Counted from the first letter of the stretch, positions 9,038 through 18,840 are shown. The stretch is DNA of 64,000 nt from Paenibacillus sp. FSL K6-1330 (GCF_037976825.1 NZ_CP150269.1:1221501-1285500); one strand, 5' to 3'. Translations and numbers: made by a program. The notes: generated by a model from the letters alone, not told the origin.

Positions 9038-10162
9038 ATGCATAGCAAAGGGTCTTTCAGGAAATTCGCATGGAGGACAAGCTTGCTGTCGATGGCGGCA
9101 GTATTGCTGCTGTCCGGATGTGGTGGTAAGCAGCAGGCAGAGTCTGTCCCGGCGCCGGTGGTGGAGGCTCCGATCGAGCAGCCAGTGGAAGTGCCTCAGG
9201 AGAATGCATCTTCTCCATATAAGGCACCTCTGACCGGATTGCCGTTAGAAGCGTCACTGACGCAGCGGCCGCTGGCCGTTATGATCAATAACGCCCCGGC
9301 GGCAAGGCCGCAGTCGGGTCTGGGACAAGCGGACATGGTGTATGAAGTGCTGGCGGAGGGAGGGATCACGCGTTTGATCGGCATTTTCCAAAGCCAGAGC
9401 GGCATTGAGAAGATCGGGCCGATTCGCAGCATTCGTCCTTATCTGATCAATCTAGGCGAGAGCTACGGCGGCGTTCTTGTGCATGCTGGTGGCAGCCCTG
9501 AAGCTTATAGCATCATCCAAAAGCAAGGCAAGCAGGATATGGACGAGATCGGAAATGCAGGCTCTTTCTTCTGGAGAGACAAGGAACGCAAAGCGCCGCA
9601 TAATCTGTATTCCAGCGACGAGAAGCTCCGTGAAGGAGCAGCCAAGCTTAATTATGGCAACGACGTGAAAGTGCCGCAATATTCGTTCTATATGGAGCCG
9701 GCGGCTGCAAGCGGCGATGGTGCAGAGGGAACGGCGCCTGTGGAGGTTGTTTCCGGTGAACCCGGGGAGAAGGTAGAAATCAAATTTTTACTGGATAGTT
9801 ATGTGGTGGCTTATGAGTATGACGGTTCGACCAATACGTACAAACGGTGGGTCAACGGATCGCCGCATGTGGATCTCAACGATAACGTTCAGTTGGAGGC
9901 CGCGAATGTAATTGTGCTGGGGGCGGATCATAAAGTGCTGGATGATGTGGGCCGGCTTGCCGTGAATGTGGAAACGGGCGGGAAAGCGATGCTGTTCCAG
10001 CGCGGAGAAGTCATCGAGGGGCAGTGGGTACGCGCAGCGGGCGATGCGATCCGTTTCGTGAAGGACGGCAAGGAAGTGCCGTTGGTGCCGGGAACGACGT
10101 ATTTCAACATTGTGCCGAATTCGCCTTCTTTTGAAAGCCATGTGACCATTACGAATCCTTGA
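9038..10162 (+). CDS. yerB: DUF3048 domain lipoprotein, YerB-like
   Basis: ATG 9038 (ribosome site GGGGG at 9026-9030) opens a lipoprotein signal with lipobox LLSGC near residue 28. The mature part has a low-complexity linker rich in P, E and V (30-60). Then come the DUF3048 N-terminal domain (LTGLPLEASLTQRPLAVMIN through GIEKIGPIRSIRPYLINL) and the C-terminal domain ending VPNSPSFESHVTI. At 374 residues it has the usual YerB length. It is an extracytoplasmic membrane-anchored protein of unknown biochemical role. An earlier in-frame ATG at 9011 is less likely. It stands alone before the phosphate genes. Confidence 0.85.
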   Translation: MHSKGSFRKFAWRTSLLSMAAVLLLSGCGGKQQAESVPAPVVEAPIEQPVEVPQENASSPYKAPLTGLPLEASLTQRPLAVMINNAPAARPQSGLGQADMVYEVLAEGGITRLIGIFQSQSGIEKIGPIRSIRPYLINLGESYGGVLVHAGGSPEAYSIIQKQGKQDMDEIGNAGSFFWRDKERKAPHNLYSSDEKLREGAAKLNYGNDVKVPQYSFYMEPAAASGDGAEGTAPVEVVSGEPGEKVEIKFLLDSYVVAYEYDGSTNTYKRWVNGSPHVDLNDNVQLEAANVIVLGADHKVLDDVGRLAVNVETGGKAMLFQRGEVIEGQWVRAAGDAIRFVKDGKEVPLVPGTTYFNIVPNSPSFESHVTITNP

Positions 10163-10393
10163 TGCATAAGATGTGGATGGAAGATGCTCTGTCGGGATAA
10201 TTTGCACTCATACGGAGATGTTAATAGGCAGGAGAATTGAAGCGATATCCATGCATCTTCTTTTTTGTTAGTTCCTTACATTTCTGAGTGTTACTTTTCT
10301 ATACACACCCTGCCATGGATGTGATAAGATAGTCAAGGTTGTCTATCTTTTGAGGGCGTTCGCGGCAATTTATCGAAAAAAGGGGTTAAGAGT

Positions 10394-11008
10394 ATGAAAT
10401 TGAAGAAGAAGGATATATTCTTCCAAACGCTGGAGAATATGGCCGATACGGTGGTACAAGCCGCAGATTATTTTTCGCAGCACGTTTCCAATCTTCAAGA
10501 TGTGCTTGAATTTGCCAATGAAATGAAAAAATACGAGTCCCAGTGTGATACCTATACACATACCATCATTACTGAACTCAACAAAACGTTTATCACGCCA
10601 ATCGAACGCGATGATATTATGGACCTGACAACCAGCATGGACGATGTGATGGACGGATTGGAAGCAACCGCATCCCGGTTCTATATGTACAATTTGGGGA
10701 AACCTGACGAGTACATGGTACAGTTTGCTGAAATTCTGCGTCAATCGGCTTACGAAATTCAGAAAGCCATTCATTTGCTCTCTCAAAAGAAACTTCTGGC
10801 TATTCGTGAGTACACGATCCGCTTGAACGATCTGGAGAACCAAGGCGACGAGCTGCTGCGCATCTGCATCAAGGATCTGTTCGCCACCGTCTCTGACCCG
10901 ATTCTGCTGATCAAGAAAAAAGAGATTTACGAACGTCTTGAAACGACCACGGACACCTGCGAAGACGTGGCTAATATGCTGGAATCCATCATTATGCGCA
11001 ACTCGTAA
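10394..11008 (+). CDS. DUF47 family phosphate-transport accessory protein (PhoU-like)
   Basis: The 204-residue protein is all helical, starting KLKKKDIFFQTLENMADTV, with the acidic/basic pattern of the DUF47/YkaA family (PhoU-like fold). Such proteins are encoded next to PiT transporters and are thought to modulate them. Here the transporter gene starts 14 bases after the stop, so the two form an operon. No signal or membrane segment is seen, so it should be cytoplasmic and membrane-associated through its partner. The 230 bases upstream hold a likely promoter but no gene. Confidence 0.9.
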   Translation: MKLKKKDIFFQTLENMADTVVQAADYFSQHVSNLQDVLEFANEMKKYESQCDTYTHTIITELNKTFITPIERDDIMDLTTSMDDVMDGLEATASRFYMYNLGKPDEYMVQFAEILRQSAYEIQKAIHLLSQKKLLAIREYTIRLNDLENQGDELLRICIKDLFATVSDPILLIKKKEIYERLETTTDTCEDVANMLESIIMRNS

Positions 11009-11022
11009 GGGAGTCCTGAACA

Positions 11023-12012
11023 ATGGATACAACGATGTTAGTATTAGTAATTGTTGTTTTTTTGGCGCTTGCATTTGACTTCATCAACGGGTTCCACGAT
11101 ACGGCGAATGCCATTGCAACGTCGGTATCAACCCGGGCCTTGAAGCCGCGGGTAGCCATATTGCTTGCAGCCAGCATGAACTTCATCGGTGCGATGATGT
11201 TCACGGGGGTTGCCAAAACCATCGGCGGCAGCGTCGCGGATCCGACCAAGCTGGATAACGGGATCGAGGTTGTTATTGCAACATTGCTTGCAGCCATCAT
11301 CTGGAACCTGGTTACCTGGTGGTTCGGATTGCCATCATCCTCTTCCCATGCTCTAATCGGGGCATTGGCCGGTGCGGTATTTGTCGGCGCGGGAAGCGAC
11401 ATGCTGAATTACGCCGGATTTAAGGATATCGTCTTGGCGTTGATCCTATCGCCAATCATTGCCTTTGTGATCGGTTATCTGGTTATGCAGCTGCTCAAGG
11501 TTATCTTTGCTAAACACAGCCCGCATACGGTGAATAAAGGCTTCCGTACGATGCAAATTTTTACGGCAGCACTTCAATCCTTCACGCACGGCACCAACGA
11601 TGCACAGAAGGCGATGGGGATTATCACCTTTGCTCTGGTCACCTCCGGTCAATTGACAGAGATGGAAGTTCCGCTCTGGGTTAAAATTTCTGCAGCGACA
11701 GCGATGGCGCTCGGGACCTCGATCGGTGGCTGGAAGATCATCAAGACCATGGGTACGAAAATTTTCAAAATCGAGCCGATCAACGGGTTCGCAGCTGACT
11801 TCTCGGCCGCATCCGTCATTTTCTCGGCTACGCTGCTTCATCTGCCGATCAGTACAACCCATGCGATCACCTCGGCAATTCTCGGTGTAGGCTCAGCGAA
11901 ACGCTTCTCCGCCGTGAAATGGTCTCTGGCAGGACGCATTATTGTGACTTGGTTTATTACGATTCCGATTACGGCTGTACTGGCAGGAATCATATTTAAA
12001 ATTCTTTTCTAA
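11023..12012 (+). CDS. pit: Inorganic phosphate transporter, PiT family
   Basis: This 329-residue membrane protein has about ten hydrophobic segments and both PiT signature repeats: FDFINGFHDTANAIATSVST near residue 18 and SFTHGTNDAQKAMGIITFAL near residue 190. The duplicated GxxD/N motifs bind phosphate and the coupling cation. PiT proteins import metal-phosphate with H+ or Na+ at low affinity. It follows the DUF47 gene closely and is closed by a terminator at 12047-12074. Confidence 0.93.
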   Translation: MDTTMLVLVIVVFLALAFDFINGFHDTANAIATSVSTRALKPRVAILLAASMNFIGAMMFTGVAKTIGGSVADPTKLDNGIEVVIATLLAAIIWNLVTWWFGLPSSSSHALIGALAGAVFVGAGSDMLNYAGFKDIVLALILSPIIAFVIGYLVMQLLKVIFAKHSPHTVNKGFRTMQIFTAALQSFTHGTNDAQKAMGIITFALVTSGQLTEMEVPLWVKISAATAMALGTSIGGWKIIKTMGTKIFKIEPINGFAADFSAASVIFSATLLHLPISTTHAITSAILGVGSAKRFSAVKWSLAGRIIVTWFITIPITAVLAGIIFKILF

Positions 12013-12046
12013 AACGTAATTACACATAGATAATGGATAGTAGTGG

Positions 12047-12074
12047 GCCAATCAGGAAGCGATTGGCTTTTTTT
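12047..12074 (+). terminator. Intrinsic terminator of the DUF47-pit operon
   Basis: Stem GCCAATC / GATTGGC (12047-12053 / 12061-12067) followed directly by seven T. Confidence 0.85.
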
Positions 12075-12114
12075 GTCTAACGAAACCGAAGGTGCAGGGA
12101 AAGGAGAGCTTATC

Positions 12115-13071
12115 ATGATTCGCACGTTCGCTATTACGCCAAGTTATGAAGCGGTAATCGGCCTTCCACTTGAAGAGATCCATATTGAGGATTACGCCTG
12201 GGTCTGGGTCGATTTCAGTGAGCCCACGCCGGAGGAGGCCCGGATGCTGGAGAGCTACTTTCACTTTCATCCGCTGGCGGTGGAGGACTGCCTGCACATC
12301 CTGCAGCGGCCGAAGCTGGATTATTACGAACAGATGCAGTTTTTTGTTCTGCATGCCCTTCAGCCGGATACTCTGGAAGCTGTCGAGGTGGATCTGTTTC
12401 TTGCACCTTCGTTTATTGTCTCCTTCCACGAAAAGGCGCTGCCCGAAATGAATGACGCTTGGGAACGCGTGACCTCGGTCGCCGGTAAGGGTCGGCTGGG
12501 TCAGGACGGTCCGAGCTTCACGGCCTATACGATCATGGATAAGCTGGTGGATCAGTACTTCCCCAGCTTGTTTGCCATCGAGGACGAGCTGGCCGAGCTG
12601 GAAAGCCGAGGCGAGAAGGATTCGGTCGAGGAGCTAATGAATCAGGTGTTTGCGCTGCGTTCGAGGCTGCTTCGCCTGCGGCGGACGGTTGTGCCGATGC
12701 GGGATTTGCTGTACCGGATCGTGAACTCGCAGCATTTGGAGCACCACGCGCACCATGCTTATTTTTCCGACATCTACGACCATCTGCTGAAGCTGGCGGA
12801 CATGATCGAGGCCGACCGCGAAATGACGGCGGATCTTCGGGACAGCTACATATCGGTGAATTCGAACCGGATGAATACCATCATGAAGACATTAACGGTG
12901 ATCACGACCATCTTCATGCCGCTCACCCTGATTGCCGGGATTTATGGGATGAATTTTCAGAATATGCCGGAGCTGGAGTGGCATTACGGTTACTTCTTCG
13001 TGCTGATTCTCATGTTTGTGCTTGGCGGGGGCATGGTGATGTGGTTTATGCGCAGAGGCTGGTTTAAATAA
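12115..13071 (+). CDS. corA: CorA-family magnesium/divalent cation transporter
   Basis: ATG 12115 sits behind AAAGGAGAG, so the frame opening at 12043, which crosses the upstream terminator, is rejected. The 318-residue protein has the long soluble N-terminal funnel domain and a helix rich in charged residues (MNQVFALRSRLLRLRRTVVP). It ends with two transmembrane helices whose first is followed by the diagnostic YGMNF (G-M-N) selectivity motif near residue 280. CorA channels admit Mg2+ and sometimes Co2+ or Ni2+ as pentamers. The gene is monocistronic. Confidence 0.93.
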   Translation: MIRTFAITPSYEAVIGLPLEEIHIEDYAWVWVDFSEPTPEEARMLESYFHFHPLAVEDCLHILQRPKLDYYEQMQFFVLHALQPDTLEAVEVDLFLAPSFIVSFHEKALPEMNDAWERVTSVAGKGRLGQDGPSFTAYTIMDKLVDQYFPSLFAIEDELAELESRGEKDSVEELMNQVFALRSRLLRLRRTVVPMRDLLYRIVNSQHLEHHAHHAYFSDIYDHLLKLADMIEADREMTADLRDSYISVNSNRMNTIMKTLTVITTIFMPLTLIAGIYGMNFQNMPELEWHYGYFFVLILMFVLGGGMVMWFMRRGWFK

Positions 13072-13271
13072 AAAGGTTTATTATGACGTGGACATCGTGA
13101 TGCCATTCGGAAATAGAGGCATGTTAGTCAGAGTATCGGTGGTCCAAGTCCTTGCTGGGGAAGTTATCGGATAGGCGGGAAAGGTTGTCCTGCATCATAA
13201 GGCGAATGCTAAATCGCTGGGGTTTCTTGTTTCTCCGTAAGGGGTAAAGGCTTGCAGAGGAGGGACTGCAT

Positions 13272-13637
13272 ATGAAACTCAGGCTCAAACCACATCCCAA
13301 GAAGCGTTCATCGCGTCAACCAGATGAGCCTTTGCGTTCCCGGCTGCTGCGCCGGATGCTTCGCTTGGCTTGGAAGCGAAAACGAAAGCTGGCCGTTACG
13401 AACCGCTATGAGGTGGGCATGGTCATCAGTGAGATTGCGACCGGCCTGTTGTTCATTGCAGGCAGCATCATGATGTTCTATCCCCATATGAAGCGAATCC
13501 CGACCGTACTGTACCTGCTGGGCAGTATTATGATGCTGCTGCGTTCCGGTTTGCGCGGCTCCTATTGGTTTCGGTTAAAATCACTCGAAAGCGTCGAGAA
13601 TAAAGAAGCCAGCCCCGAAGGGGACTGGACGCGCTGA
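13272..13637 (+). CDS. Small membrane protein, YrhK-like
   Basis: A 121-residue protein with a basic N-terminus (residues 1-45 rich in K/R) and the segment NRYEVGMVISEIATGLLFIA. A second hydrophobic helix follows (TVLYLLGSIMMLLRSGL). The NRYE start plus two closely spaced helices resembles the YrhK domain, a small membrane family of unknown function. A ribosome site AGAGGAGGG precedes ATG 13272. The 200 bases before it hold no other gene. Resemblance is by eye, so the family name is tentative. Confidence 0.65.
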   Translation: MKLRLKPHPKKRSSRQPDEPLRSRLLRRMLRLAWKRKRKLAVTNRYEVGMVISEIATGLLFIAGSIMMFYPHMKRIPTVLYLLGSIMMLLRSGLRGSYWFRLKSLESVENKEASPEGDWTR

Positions 13638-13666
13638 TGAGGATATATAGGTTGATAAAAGGATAT

Positions 13667-13696
13667 GGCTCCGGTCTAGAGTAACAGACTGGAGCC
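13667..13696 (+). terminator. Terminator-like hairpin after the YrhK-like gene
   Basis: Stem GGCTCCGGTCT / AGACTGGAGCC with one G-T pair; the following bases are not T-rich, so strength is uncertain. Confidence 0.5.
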
Positions 13697-13849
13697 TGCT
13701 GCATGATGTATGATGTTCGGATGATCCCGCCTATGGCGACCTTCAAACGTTTCTGCTAAACCAATTGTGTCAAATATCCTTCAATGATCAAGGATACGGT
13801 GTTTCTGTGACTGAGACGGTACGGTTTAAAGTCTACCGAGCTACATAGA

Positions 13850-14455
13850 TCAACGGCGACGTCTACTTTTGCCGGATGGTCTGCGCGAGCCGGAGCGGCG
13901 CCGGCTTCCCGAGGAACGGCGGCGTCTTCTCGGTCTGTATTCGTAGGCGTCCTCATTCTGGTCCGTAAATGTGTTTGGAGAGGATCCGCTTTTGCCTTTC
14001 TTCTTAAGTGCGCCTGCCAGCACGGAGAATATGGGGGCAAGCTGCTGGAAGCCCTGCATGAGCTTTTGTACCTTGCCAATGTTGTTGACGATGCCGTCGA
14101 TGCCGCCCATCCGGTCGATGAGTCCCTTAACGTCGCTCATATTGTTGACCCCGAGCCCGCCGAGGAGCTTGCTTAATCCGCCTCCACTGCCGCTGCCGCT
14201 GCTGCCTCCTCCGCCAAGGAGACCTGCCAGGCCACCGCCGCCGGAATTCGTGGATGGAGCCAGAGCCGAAGCCGAAGCCTCCATGTCCGTTACACCGTCA
14301 GTATATGGATATAACGCGGTTTCGCCCACTTCCGGATAATCGCTGTATGGAGAGATGCCAGGGTATGGCGATGGCGCCTGGGGCAGTGATTCATTTTCAA
14401 TGAGGGAGCGCTGGTTGGTCGGTCGACGGTGATAATAGTGAGAATGACGCGTCAT
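13850..14455 (-). CDS. Basic, glycine-rich protein, YqfQ/VrrA-like
   Basis: The 201-residue protein has an N-terminal tract rich in P, Y and S, then a Gly/Ser run at about 70-100. A conserved-looking helix pair follows (VNNMSDVKGLIDRMGGIDGI, then NIGKVQKLMQ), and the C-terminus of about 35 residues is nearly all R, S, G and K. The helix segment and composition resemble YqfQ (VrrA) of Bacillus, whose role is unclear. The Arg-rich tail suggests binding to nucleic acid or another polyanion. Start ATG 14455 follows AAGGAAAG. It is transcribed against its neighbours, and the 240 bases to yerC contain the divergent promoters. Confidence 0.6.
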   Translation of the reverse strand: MTRHSHYYHRRPTNQRSLIENESLPQAPSPYPGISPYSDYPEVGETALYPYTDGVTDMEASASALAPSTNSGGGGLAGLLGGGGSSGSGSGGGLSKLLGGLGVNNMSDVKGLIDRMGGIDGIVNNIGKVQKLMQGFQQLAPIFSVLAGALKKKGKSGSSPNTFTDQNEDAYEYRPRRRRRSSGSRRRSGSRRPSGKSRRRR

Positions 14456-14743
14456 GATATCACTTTCCTTTTTGAGTTAAGATACAATACTGTATGATGC
14501 GGGCGGGCGATGGGTTTAGGCGGATGTCCCGATTTTCGGGATAGGAGCGGAATCGGGCGATAGCCTAGGAAGATTTTGGCGAGCACTGGAGATGCGAAAT
14601 GTGAGCGTGTATAAGGGATGCTGCCTCTGGCTAATGGTTGTCCTGTAGTGCGTGAAATCGTTAATGCTTGAAAATACTATATCCGCTCGGGTACAATGGG
14701 AGTGCGAGTGTTATACACAGTAACAATAGGGGATGATCATCCA

Positions 14744-15034
14744 GTGCAATTAAAGAAGCTAAATGATAAAAGCATCGATCAATTATTCGAAGCGATATTA
14801 ACCCTGGGCAGTGTGGAAGAGTGCTATGTATTCTTCGATGATCTCTGCACCGTTAACGAAATTCAGTCCTTGTCGCAGCGGCTGGAAGTGGCGCGCATGC
14901 TGGGCAAGGGATGCACATACAACCAGATTGAAGCAGAAACGGGAGCCAGCACCGCAACGATTTCGCGTGTGAAGCGTTGCCTGAACTACGGCAATGACGG
15001 TTATAAAATGACGCTGGAGCGTTTAGGACGTTAA
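14744..15034 (+). CDS. yerC: YerC/YecD-type TrpR-like DNA-binding protein
   Basis: GTG 14744 behind TAGGGGATG gives a 96-residue protein. The alternative ATG 14696 would add an extension unusual for the family. The core runs from SVEECYVFFDDLCTVNEIQS through QRLEVARMLGKGCTYNQIEA to ETGASTATISRVKRCLNYG. That is the TrpR/YerC helix-turn-helix, which places its recognition helix at STATISRVKR. Regulated targets of YerC are poorly known; nothing here shows a tryptophan link. It is followed 4 bases later by the CbiX gene. Confidence 0.9.
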   Translation: MQLKKLNDKSIDQLFEAILTLGSVEECYVFFDDLCTVNEIQSLSQRLEVARMLGKGCTYNQIEAETGASTATISRVKRCLNYGNDGYKMTLERLGR

Positions 15035-15038
15035 ACTT

Positions 15039-15803
15039 ATGACGAAGCCGGGTGTGCTGGTTATTAGTCATGGTTCACGTGAACAGAAATGGGTGTCGCT
15101 GGTGGACGAAGCCGTCCAGAAGCTGGCCTCTCATATGGATATACCGGTCGTATCTTCGTACCTGGAATTGGTAGAGGGCCGTCTGATTCAGGACGGCATT
15201 ACGGACTTGGAAGACCAGGGTGTCACCGACATTGTGGTCATTCCTCTATTTGTCTCGTCCGGCAGCACACATGTCGACGAAATAGCTTATGCTATAGGAG
15301 CGAAGGCCGTTCCGGACATGGAGACGGACCTGGCGCCGTTTCGGGTCCAGTCCCGGGTTCATTTTGGCACACCGATGGACGACGACCCCGAGATGGCGGC
15401 CATGGTATGGGATAAGGTGAAAGAGCTGTCCGTTAACCCTGCGAAGGAGGTTATTCTTCTCGTCGGACACGGCAGCCGGCATGATCTGTTTCGCAGCCGC
15501 TGGGAAAAGGGTATTAACTCTTTGGCACAGCGAGTTAGCGAGGTAAGCGGAACAAGCGCGGATTATGCCTTACTCAGTCCCGGCGATGTTCGGGACAAGG
15601 TGACAGCATGGATGGAGCGCGGCTGCGATGTGATCGTAGCTCCGCTTTTTTTAAGTGAGGGGTATTTTACGGAGAAGGTGATACCTAATCGGCTCGAGGG
15701 GCTTGAATGCCGATATTCAGGCAGAACCTTGCTTCCGCATCCGCTGCTGCCGCAGTGGATGGAGTCGCAGGCTAAACTTCTTCTTCTATCCTTGAAATCA
15801 TAA
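15039..15803 (+). CDS. CbiX/SirB-type chelatase (sirohydrochlorin chelatase family)
   Basis: The 254 residues fold as two CbiX-like halves. Each has a metal-site histidine segment: VISHGSREQKW near residue 8 and LLVGHGSRHDLF near residue 140. Each half ends with a conserved pattern of the DIVVIPLFVSSGSTHVDEI / DVIVAPLFLSEGYFTEKVIP type. Such enzymes insert Fe2+ or Co2+ into sirohydrochlorin for siroheme or cobalamin. No other tetrapyrrole genes are nearby, so the metal is unknown. The start lies 4 bases after yerC and dgkB follows 18 bases later, which suggests an operon. Confidence 0.88.
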   Translation: MTKPGVLVISHGSREQKWVSLVDEAVQKLASHMDIPVVSSYLELVEGRLIQDGITDLEDQGVTDIVVIPLFVSSGSTHVDEIAYAIGAKAVPDMETDLAPFRVQSRVHFGTPMDDDPEMAAMVWDKVKELSVNPAKEVILLVGHGSRHDLFRSRWEKGINSLAQRVSEVSGTSADYALLSPGDVRDKVTAWMERGCDVIVAPLFLSEGYFTEKVIPNRLEGLECRYSGRTLLPHPLLPQWMESQAKLLLLSLKS

Positions 15804-15821
15804 GTAGGTGGCGTATCGTTA

Positions 15822-16703
15822 ATGAGAAATGCAAGGTTAATCTATAATCCAACCTCCGGCCGGGAGGAAATGAAGCGTCGGCTTGCTGATATATTGAACC
15901 GTCTGGACAGTGCTGGCATCGAAACCTCCTGTCATGCAACAACCGGAGAGGGGGATGCGACCCGTGAAGCGGCAGATGCCGTCGAACGCGGCTACGATCT
16001 TGTGATCGCAGCCGGCGGAGACGGTACGCTCAATGAGGTCATTAACGGGATGGCTGGCAGGGATAACCTTCCGCCGCTCGGTATTTTCCCGCTGGGCACC
16101 ACGAACGATTTTGCGCGGGCGCTCGGCATCTCGAAGAACTGGGAGGAGTATTGCGATCTAGTGATTCGGGGCGAGACGCGTCCGATTGACGTGGGCAAAG
16201 CGAATGATCGTTACTTTATCAATATCGCGGGCGGCGGTACGCTGACCGAGCTCACCTACGAGGTGCCAAGCAAGCTGAAGACGATGATCGGGCAGTTGGC
16301 GTATTATTTGAAGGGGATCGAGAAAATGGTCAGCCTCACGCCGCAGGAGCTCATCATCAACGCCAGCGGTCATCCGGCGATCCATGACGAATTCATGGTG
16401 TTCCTCATCGCCAACAGCAACTCGGTCGGCGGCTTCGACAAAATCGCGCCGGGCGCAAGCATTGACGACGGCTTGTTCGACGTCATTGCCCTGCGCAAGT
16501 GCAATCTGGCGGAGTTCGTGCGCGTAGCTACGCTCGCCCTGCGCGGCGAGCACATCAACGACAAGCGGGTCGTGCATTTCCGCACCGACTATATGGAGGT
16601 CGTCTCTCCGGGACCGGTTCAGCTGAACCTGGACGGCGAGTTCGGCGGCGTCCTGCCGGGGACGTTCCGCGTCCTGCCGCAGCATTTAAGGATTTTTGGC
16701 TGA
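15822..16703 (+). CDS. dgkB: Diacylglycerol kinase catalytic-domain protein (DgkB-like)
   Basis: A 293-residue soluble lipid kinase of the DAGK_cat / NAD-kinase-like superfamily. The N-terminal YNPTSGRE motif is followed by the nucleotide loop AAGGDGTLNEVINGM near residue 65 and GIFPLGTTNDFARAL near 90. A C-terminal beta-sandwich follows, with NSNSVGGFDKIAPGASIDDG and the LNLDGEFGG end. DgkB returns diacylglycerol to phosphatidic acid during lipoteichoic acid turnover; YegS-like lipid kinases are the alternative. It is the last gene of the yerC-cbiX-dgkB group. The 400 bases after it hold only a terminator hairpin. Confidence 0.88.
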   Translation: MRNARLIYNPTSGREEMKRRLADILNRLDSAGIETSCHATTGEGDATREAADAVERGYDLVIAAGGDGTLNEVINGMAGRDNLPPLGIFPLGTTNDFARALGISKNWEEYCDLVIRGETRPIDVGKANDRYFINIAGGGTLTELTYEVPSKLKTMIGQLAYYLKGIEKMVSLTPQELIINASGHPAIHDEFMVFLIANSNSVGGFDKIAPGASIDDGLFDVIALRKCNLAEFVRVATLALRGEHINDKRVVHFRTDYMEVVSPGPVQLNLDGEFGGVLPGTFRVLPQHLRIFG

Positions 16704-16956
16704 GATGGGGCAGGTACAGAGGCGGAGGGCATCTGGGCGCGTAAGATGTGATGGTTGCTGCCGATGGCTCAGCATGGACTGATAGCATTAGTGAAGGATT
16801 GGCGATTGGGGCGATGGGCCATTGAACGAGATGGATCGTGCCGATATCGCCGCTTAGGCTTCAGGCTCTTGTAAGTAAATGATTGGATTTGCAGGCTGAA
16901 TGGATTGAATAACATACGAGGCTCCCGTATAATGATGGACGTGAGCTTGTGCGCTA

Positions 16957-16978
16957 AGCTCCCTTGGGGGAGCTTTTT
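16957..16978 (+). terminator. Intrinsic terminator between dgkB and rlmCD
   Basis: Stem AGCTCCC / GGGGAGCT followed by TTTTTG. It lies 250 bases after dgkB; the rest of 16704-17099 shows no gene. Confidence 0.7.
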
Positions 16979-17099
16979 GTTGTTTAAGCGAATGAAGGAT
17001 AACGGAAGATCATCCGCTTTTATTATGGATAGGTCTCCGATAGGGAATATAGAGTAGTAGTAAGGGACAAGTTGAACGGAAAGAAGTGAACAGCACATC

Positions 17100-18677
17100 A
17101 TGAAGAAGAACCGCAAGGGAAGCGACACGCGACGCAGCGGCAAGCCGGCGGCTTCGGCGGCCCTCCTGGACCTGCCGGTGGCCAAGAATGACGAGGTCGT
17201 GATCGATATTATAGGAATGAACCATGACGGGGAAGGAGTTGGCCGTGCAGACGGCTACACCCTGTTCGTTCAGGGCGCCCTGCCGGGCGAGAAGGCCCGG
17301 GTGAAGGTGCTCAAGACCAAGAAGCAGTATGGCTACGCCAAGCTGCTGGAGCTGGTCCAGCAGAGCCCGAACCGCATCGCGGCCCCGTGCCCGATCTACG
17401 ACCAATGCGGCGGCTGCCAGCTGCAGCATATGAGTTATGCCGGTCAGCTGGAATGGAAGCGCCAGCTGGTGGTGGACAATCTGGAGCGGATCGGGAAGCT
17501 GCGGGTGGTGCGTGAGGCGGAAGGTGCCGGAGAGACGCGTGTGGGCAACGAGCGGAATGGCACAGATGGTGGAGGGGACATTGAGAATTCTGAAACCAAT
17601 GGGGCGTATCCTGCCGTGTCCGGCGATGATTCAGATCAAGAGGGGATCCTCGTGCGGCCGACACTCGGTATGAGCGAGCCTTGGCGCTATCGCAACAAGT
17701 CCCAGGTGCCGATCGGCGTAACGGAAGGCGGCCTGGTTGGCGGCTTCTACGCCCGGGGCAGCCACCGGATCGTGGACATGGAGACGTGCCTCATCCAGCA
17801 TGAGCAGAACGACGAGGTCGTCAGCCGCGTCAAAGCCATTGGACGGAAGTTAGGCATCACCGCTTACAATGAAGAGACAGGCCAAGGCCTGCTTCGCCAT
17901 GTCGTGGTCAAGATTGGTTTTGCTACCCGCGAGATGATGATTGTGCTCGTCACGAACGGCGAGCGGATACCGCGCGTGAACGAGTGGATCTCTGCGATCC
18001 GTGAAGAGCTCCCTGCCGTGGTAAGCGTTTGTCAGAACGTGAACACACGCAAAACGAACGTTATTTTCGGGGATGTGACCCGCGTCCTGTGGGGGCGCGA
18101 GGTCATCCATGATTATATCGGCGATGTGAAGTTCGCGATTTCAGCGCGGTCCTTCTACCAAGTGAACCCGGTTCAGACGGAAGTACTGTACGATAAAACG
18201 GTGGAGTATGCGGGATTAACCGGGGAAGAGACCGTGATCGATGCCTATTGTGGTATCGGTACGATATCTCTGTTCCTGGCCCAGCATGCCAAGAAGGTAT
18301 ATGGGGTCGAGATCGTGAAGGAAGCGATCGAGGATGCGCGTGCGAATGCGGAGCTCAATGGCATGAAGCATGTGGAGTTTGAAGTCGGCGCGTCTGAGGA
18401 TGTAATTCCACGCTGGAAAGAGCAGGGTATTGAGGCGGATGTCATCGTGGTCGATCCTCCGCGTAAAGGGTGCGATCCGCGTTTGCTAGAGACAATTCTT
18501 GAGATGAAGCCGGTGCGGGTGGTGTACGTGAGCTGTAACCCGTCTACGCTGGCGAGAGATTTGAGGGTGCTGGAGGATGGTGGGTATCGGACGGTGGAGG
18601 TAACGCCGGTGGATATGTTTCCGCATACGGTGCATGTGGAGAGTGTCTGTTCCTTGATTTATAAGGGTTTTGAGTGA
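17100..18677 (+). CDS. rlmCD: 23S rRNA (uracil-5-)-methyltransferase, RlmCD/TrmA family
   Basis: This 525-residue protein has an N-terminal TRAM domain (about 28-88: [20 protein letters not shown]). Next is a 4Fe-4S cluster region with C-x5-C-x2-C spacing ([16 protein letters not shown] near 100) and a C-terminal Rossmann methyltransferase. The latter shows [16 protein letters not shown], the SAM loop [26 protein letters not shown] and the catalytic-cysteine motif [14 protein letters not shown]. It methylates U747/U1939-type positions of 23S rRNA using SAM. A hydrophilic insert of about 45 residues (near 135-180, rich in E, G, N and T) separates the cluster domain from the rest and looks variable. 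The accessory island starts directly after this gene. Confidence 0.92.
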   Translation: MKKNRKGSDTRRSGKPAASAALLDLPVAKNDEVVIDIIGMNHDGEGVGRADGYTLFVQGALPGEKARVKVLKTKKQYGYAKLLELVQQSPNRIAAPCPIYDQCGGCQLQHMSYAGQLEWKRQLVVDNLERIGKLRVVREAEGAGETRVGNERNGTDGGGDIENSETNGAYPAVSGDDSDQEGILVRPTLGMSEPWRYRNKSQVPIGVTEGGLVGGFYARGSHRIVDMETCLIQHEQNDEVVSRVKAIGRKLGITAYNEETGQGLLRHVVVKIGFATREMMIVLVTNGERIPRVNEWISAIREELPAVVSVCQNVNTRKTNVIFGDVTRVLWGREVIHDYIGDVKFAISARSFYQVNPVQTEVLYDKTVEYAGLTGEETVIDAYCGIGTISLFLAQHAKKVYGVEIVKEAIEDARANAELNGMKHVEFEVGASEDVIPRWKEQGIEADVIVVDPPRKGCDPRLLETILEMKPVRVVYVSCNPSTLARDLRVLEDGGYRTVEVTPVDMFPHTVHVESVCSLIYKGFE

Positions 18678-18698
18678 GTGAATAGGGGAGTTGGGGAC

Positions 18699-18740
18699 CA
18701 AATGGGGACGCTTAGTGATTTCGCGTCCCCATTTGTTTTT
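18699..18740 (+). terminator. Intrinsic terminator of rlmCD
   Basis: Perfect 13-bp stem CAAATGGGGACGC / GCGTCCCCATTTG (18699-18711 / 18723-18735), then TTTTT. Confidence 0.9.
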
Positions 18741-18800
18741 GCGGTGTTAGAATTGTCAGTAGTGTAGCACTTGACTAAGTGAGGCCGTTTAAGATTATTC

Positions 18801-18840
18801 GCGGGGAACCGTACCATAAGTGACGGCGTAAAATTTGTGG
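18801..18840. repeat. Cassette-boundary repeat, copy 1
   Basis: Contains CCGTACCATAAGTGACGGCG, an imperfect palindrome (CCGTACC / GTGACGG around ATAA). It separates rlmCD from the AIPR gene. Related copies are at 20765, 29593, 30607, 31770 and 32921. Confidence 0.75.

Noticed and set aside
10370..11074. 234-codon minus-strand frame opposite the DUF47 gene
   Set aside because: Antisense to a well-conserved gene and crossing into its neighbours; no start signal.
16158..16685. Long minus-strand frame inside dgkB
   Set aside because: Antisense shadow of a GC-rich gene; no ribosome site or family features.
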